DNA of 64,000 bases from Desulfitobacterium dichloroeliminans LMG P-21439 (GTDB lineage Bacteria > Bacillota > Desulfitobacteriia > Desulfitobacteriales > Desulfitobacteriaceae), in assembly GCF_000243135.2 (NCBI RefSeq), contig NC_019903.1, positions 1,650,001 through 1,714,000 of the forward strand, in the 5' to 3' direction. Position 1 is the first letter of the stretch, and each line of letters starts with the position of its first letter. Under the pieces are notes generated by a model. That model did not search any database, was not told where the DNA came from, and was given only the letters and a program-made list of their open reading frames with translations. Below are positions 62,976 to 64,000 of the stretch, piece after piece. A program made the position numbers and the translations under genes.

Positions 62976-63590
62976 ATGGCTCGAACACAAAGAGGATTCC
63001 TTTTTGATCCCAATCGCTGCTTAGGGTGCCGGACCTGTGTCATGGCCTGCGCTACTGGGAACAATTTGCCACCTGGTATCTATTTGCGCAACGTTGAGCT
63101 GCAAGAATTTCAAAAAGGGGCTCAGGTTATAAAATACTACCTTTCTACTTCGTGCAATCATTGCGCCAATCCGGAGTGTTTCCGCCTTTGTCCGGAGCAA
63201 GCCTACCGAAAACGACATGATGGCGTAGTGTTATTTGACCAAACAAAATGTACAGGTTGTGGAACTTGCACACGAGGCTGTCCGTTTGAAGCACCAGTCG
63301 TCAATCCAGCCACGGGAAGAGTAATCAAATGTGATTTGTGTTATGAAAAATTGGACGAAGGAGAAACGCCTTTTTGTGTATCCTCGTGTCCAGTACAGGC
63401 ATTAACCCTAATAGATTTAAGCGATACCAATTCAAAGACTGCGGATATCGTGCGGAGGTTGCCAGGGGTTGTAAAGATCCAACTCACGCGACCCTCGATT
63501 CGCTACGTTGCACTGAAGATAGGAAAGCAGATCTTGCGACATCCAAGAAGGAAAGGGGATGGGTATGGAAACGAGGATGAATTACAGTGA
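62976..63590 (+). CDS. four-[4Fe-4S] ferredoxin subunit (DmsB/NrfC-like)
   Basis: 204 aa with sixteen clustered cysteines in four sets: CLGCRTCVMAC, CNHCANPECFRLC, CTGCGTCTRGC and CDLCYEKL...CVSSC. This is the electron-transfer subunit of DMSO-reductase-type enzymes. It lies 5 bp after the molybdoenzyme stop and overlaps the next gene by 25 bases. Intact, so it may be an orphan subunit if the catalytic gene is truly broken. No membrane anchor subunit is visible within the window. Confidence 0.93.
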   Translation: MARTQRGFLFDPNRCLGCRTCVMACATGNNLPPGIYLRNVELQEFQKGAQVIKYYLSTSCNHCANPECFRLCPEQAYRKRHDGVVLFDQTKCTGCGTCTRGCPFEAPVVNPATGRVIKCDLCYEKLDEGETPFCVSSCPVQALTLIDLSDTNSKTADIVRRLPGVVKIQLTRPSIRYVALKIGKQILRHPRRKGDGYGNEDELQ

Positions 63591-64000
63591 GCTCTTTGTC
63601 CGCTCAATGAAGGATTTGGCCCAAGGCCAAGATATTCCTCACATTGCGGCGAGGCTTGCTCAAGAGATAGGCAAAGCCATCATTATTACTGATTCTGTTA
63701 ATCGTGTCTTGGTACTTCACGATCCACGAGGAACCGGGGTGAGTGTTGGGGAATTCTTCCCACTTCGCCTTGGAAATGGCGATGATATAGAAGCTGATTT
63801 CTTTACTGAAGTGAACCAGTTTAACGAGGGTCTATGGGAAACACAAAAGGGAGTACTCCATTATGTCTATTATGCGATTAAAGTGCCCGGTAAACTTTTT
63901 GGCCATTGTATCGTTCTCTGTGCGAACCAGGATTTACAGCCTGGCCAAAGGGTTCTTATCCAGCAAGTGTCGTTGACACTGCTACTGGCTTTAAAAGAGG
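63566..64000 (+). CDS. N-terminal part of a PucR/CdaR-like transcriptional regulator (runs off the window)
   Basis: Open frame from ATG 63566 (GGAAAGGGG upstream) to the window end, 145 codons. It reads METRMNYSELFVRSMKDLAQ, then RLAQEIGKAIIITDSVNRVL and a PAS/GAF-like module (VGEFFPLRLGNGDD, VYYAIKVPGKLFGH). The layout matches the sensor part of PucR/CdaR-type regulators, whose HTH would lie beyond the end. In relatives these sit beside molybdoenzyme genes and regulate them. Partial; classification is tentative. Confidence 0.55.

Noticed and set aside
1-64000. CRISPR arrays, tRNA and rRNA genes
   Set aside because: No regularly spaced direct repeats, cloverleaf sequences or rRNA signatures were noticed by eye; tRNAscan-SE or CRISPR finder runs would settle it.

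Overview
The window looks like a chromosomal segment of an anaerobic, low-to-mid-GC Firmicute, most likely a Desulfitobacterium or close relative in the Peptococcaceae/Desulfitobacteriaceae. This is an inference from gene content: a Tat-exported flavoprotein reductase next to a multihaem cytochrome c, a DMSO-reductase-family molybdoenzyme with its ferredoxin subunit and tatA, an alarmone (ykkC-type) riboswitch ahead of ilvE, and Gram-positive ribosome binding sites (AAGGAGG). No rRNA, tRNA or CRISPR array was seen.

Layout. 1-4.2 kb: tail of an upstream gene, a lytic transglycosylase, a thioredoxin-reductase-like flavoprotein lacking the usual NADPH motif, and the convergent hom-thrB pair. 4.2-13.7 kb: a branched-chain amino acid locus, ilvE-ilvD-ilvB-ilvN-ilvC-leuC-leuD-leuB, preceded by a ykkC-family (ppGpp-type) riboswitch whose 3' part overlaps an intrinsic terminator; leuA is absent. 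13.7-16.4 kb: gene debris and very small genes around a zinc-type dehydrogenase (a microcompartment/chemoreceptor fusion remnant, a DUF4317 stub, peptides of 23 and 55 aa). 16.4-20.1 kb: a SWIM-SNF2 helicase gene split by two in-frame TAA codons. 20.3-23.8 kb: proline T-box and proC-proB-proA. 24.1-25.9 kb: an IS3-family element inserted in the loop of a terminator. 25.9-27.7 kb: a long leader and a DAHP synthase.

27.9-33.7 kb: a giant alpha-2-macroglobulin-like protein and a Memo-like lipoprotein. 33.8-35.4 kb: a Mef-like MFS transporter behind an attenuator with an 8-codon leader peptide ending Arg-Ile-Arg. 35.5-43.2 kb: hydrolase, ABC exporter, phosphofructokinase, DUF456 protein, polytopic membrane protein, GT2 glycosyltransferase and GtrA. 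43.3-48.4 kb: TetR regulator divergent from a respiratory module (flavoprotein, beta-sandwich protein, six-haem cytochrome), then a rhodanese. 48.7-50.3 kb: an IS110-family element with structured flanks. 50.5-60.7 kb: CYTH, lipoprotein, HD and flavin reductase genes; a YtrA-type regulator with an ABC transporter and a 38-bp perfect operator; a second ABC exporter; thioredoxin-like and rubredoxin-like proteins; tatA. 60.9-64.0 kb: a frameshifted molybdopterin oxidoreductase, its four-cluster ferredoxin subunit and the start of a PucR/CdaR-like regulator.

How it works together. The amino-acid blocks are under RNA-level control: an alarmone riboswitch for Ile/Val/Leu, a T-box for Pro, and an attenuator-like leader for aromatic synthesis. 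Accessory parts show repeated gene decay and insertion. The most unusual signals are the macrolide-type leader peptide, the two stop codons inside the SWIM-SNF2 gene, the reductase lacking NADPH motifs, the BMC/MCP chimeric remnant and the IS that sits inside a terminator hairpin.
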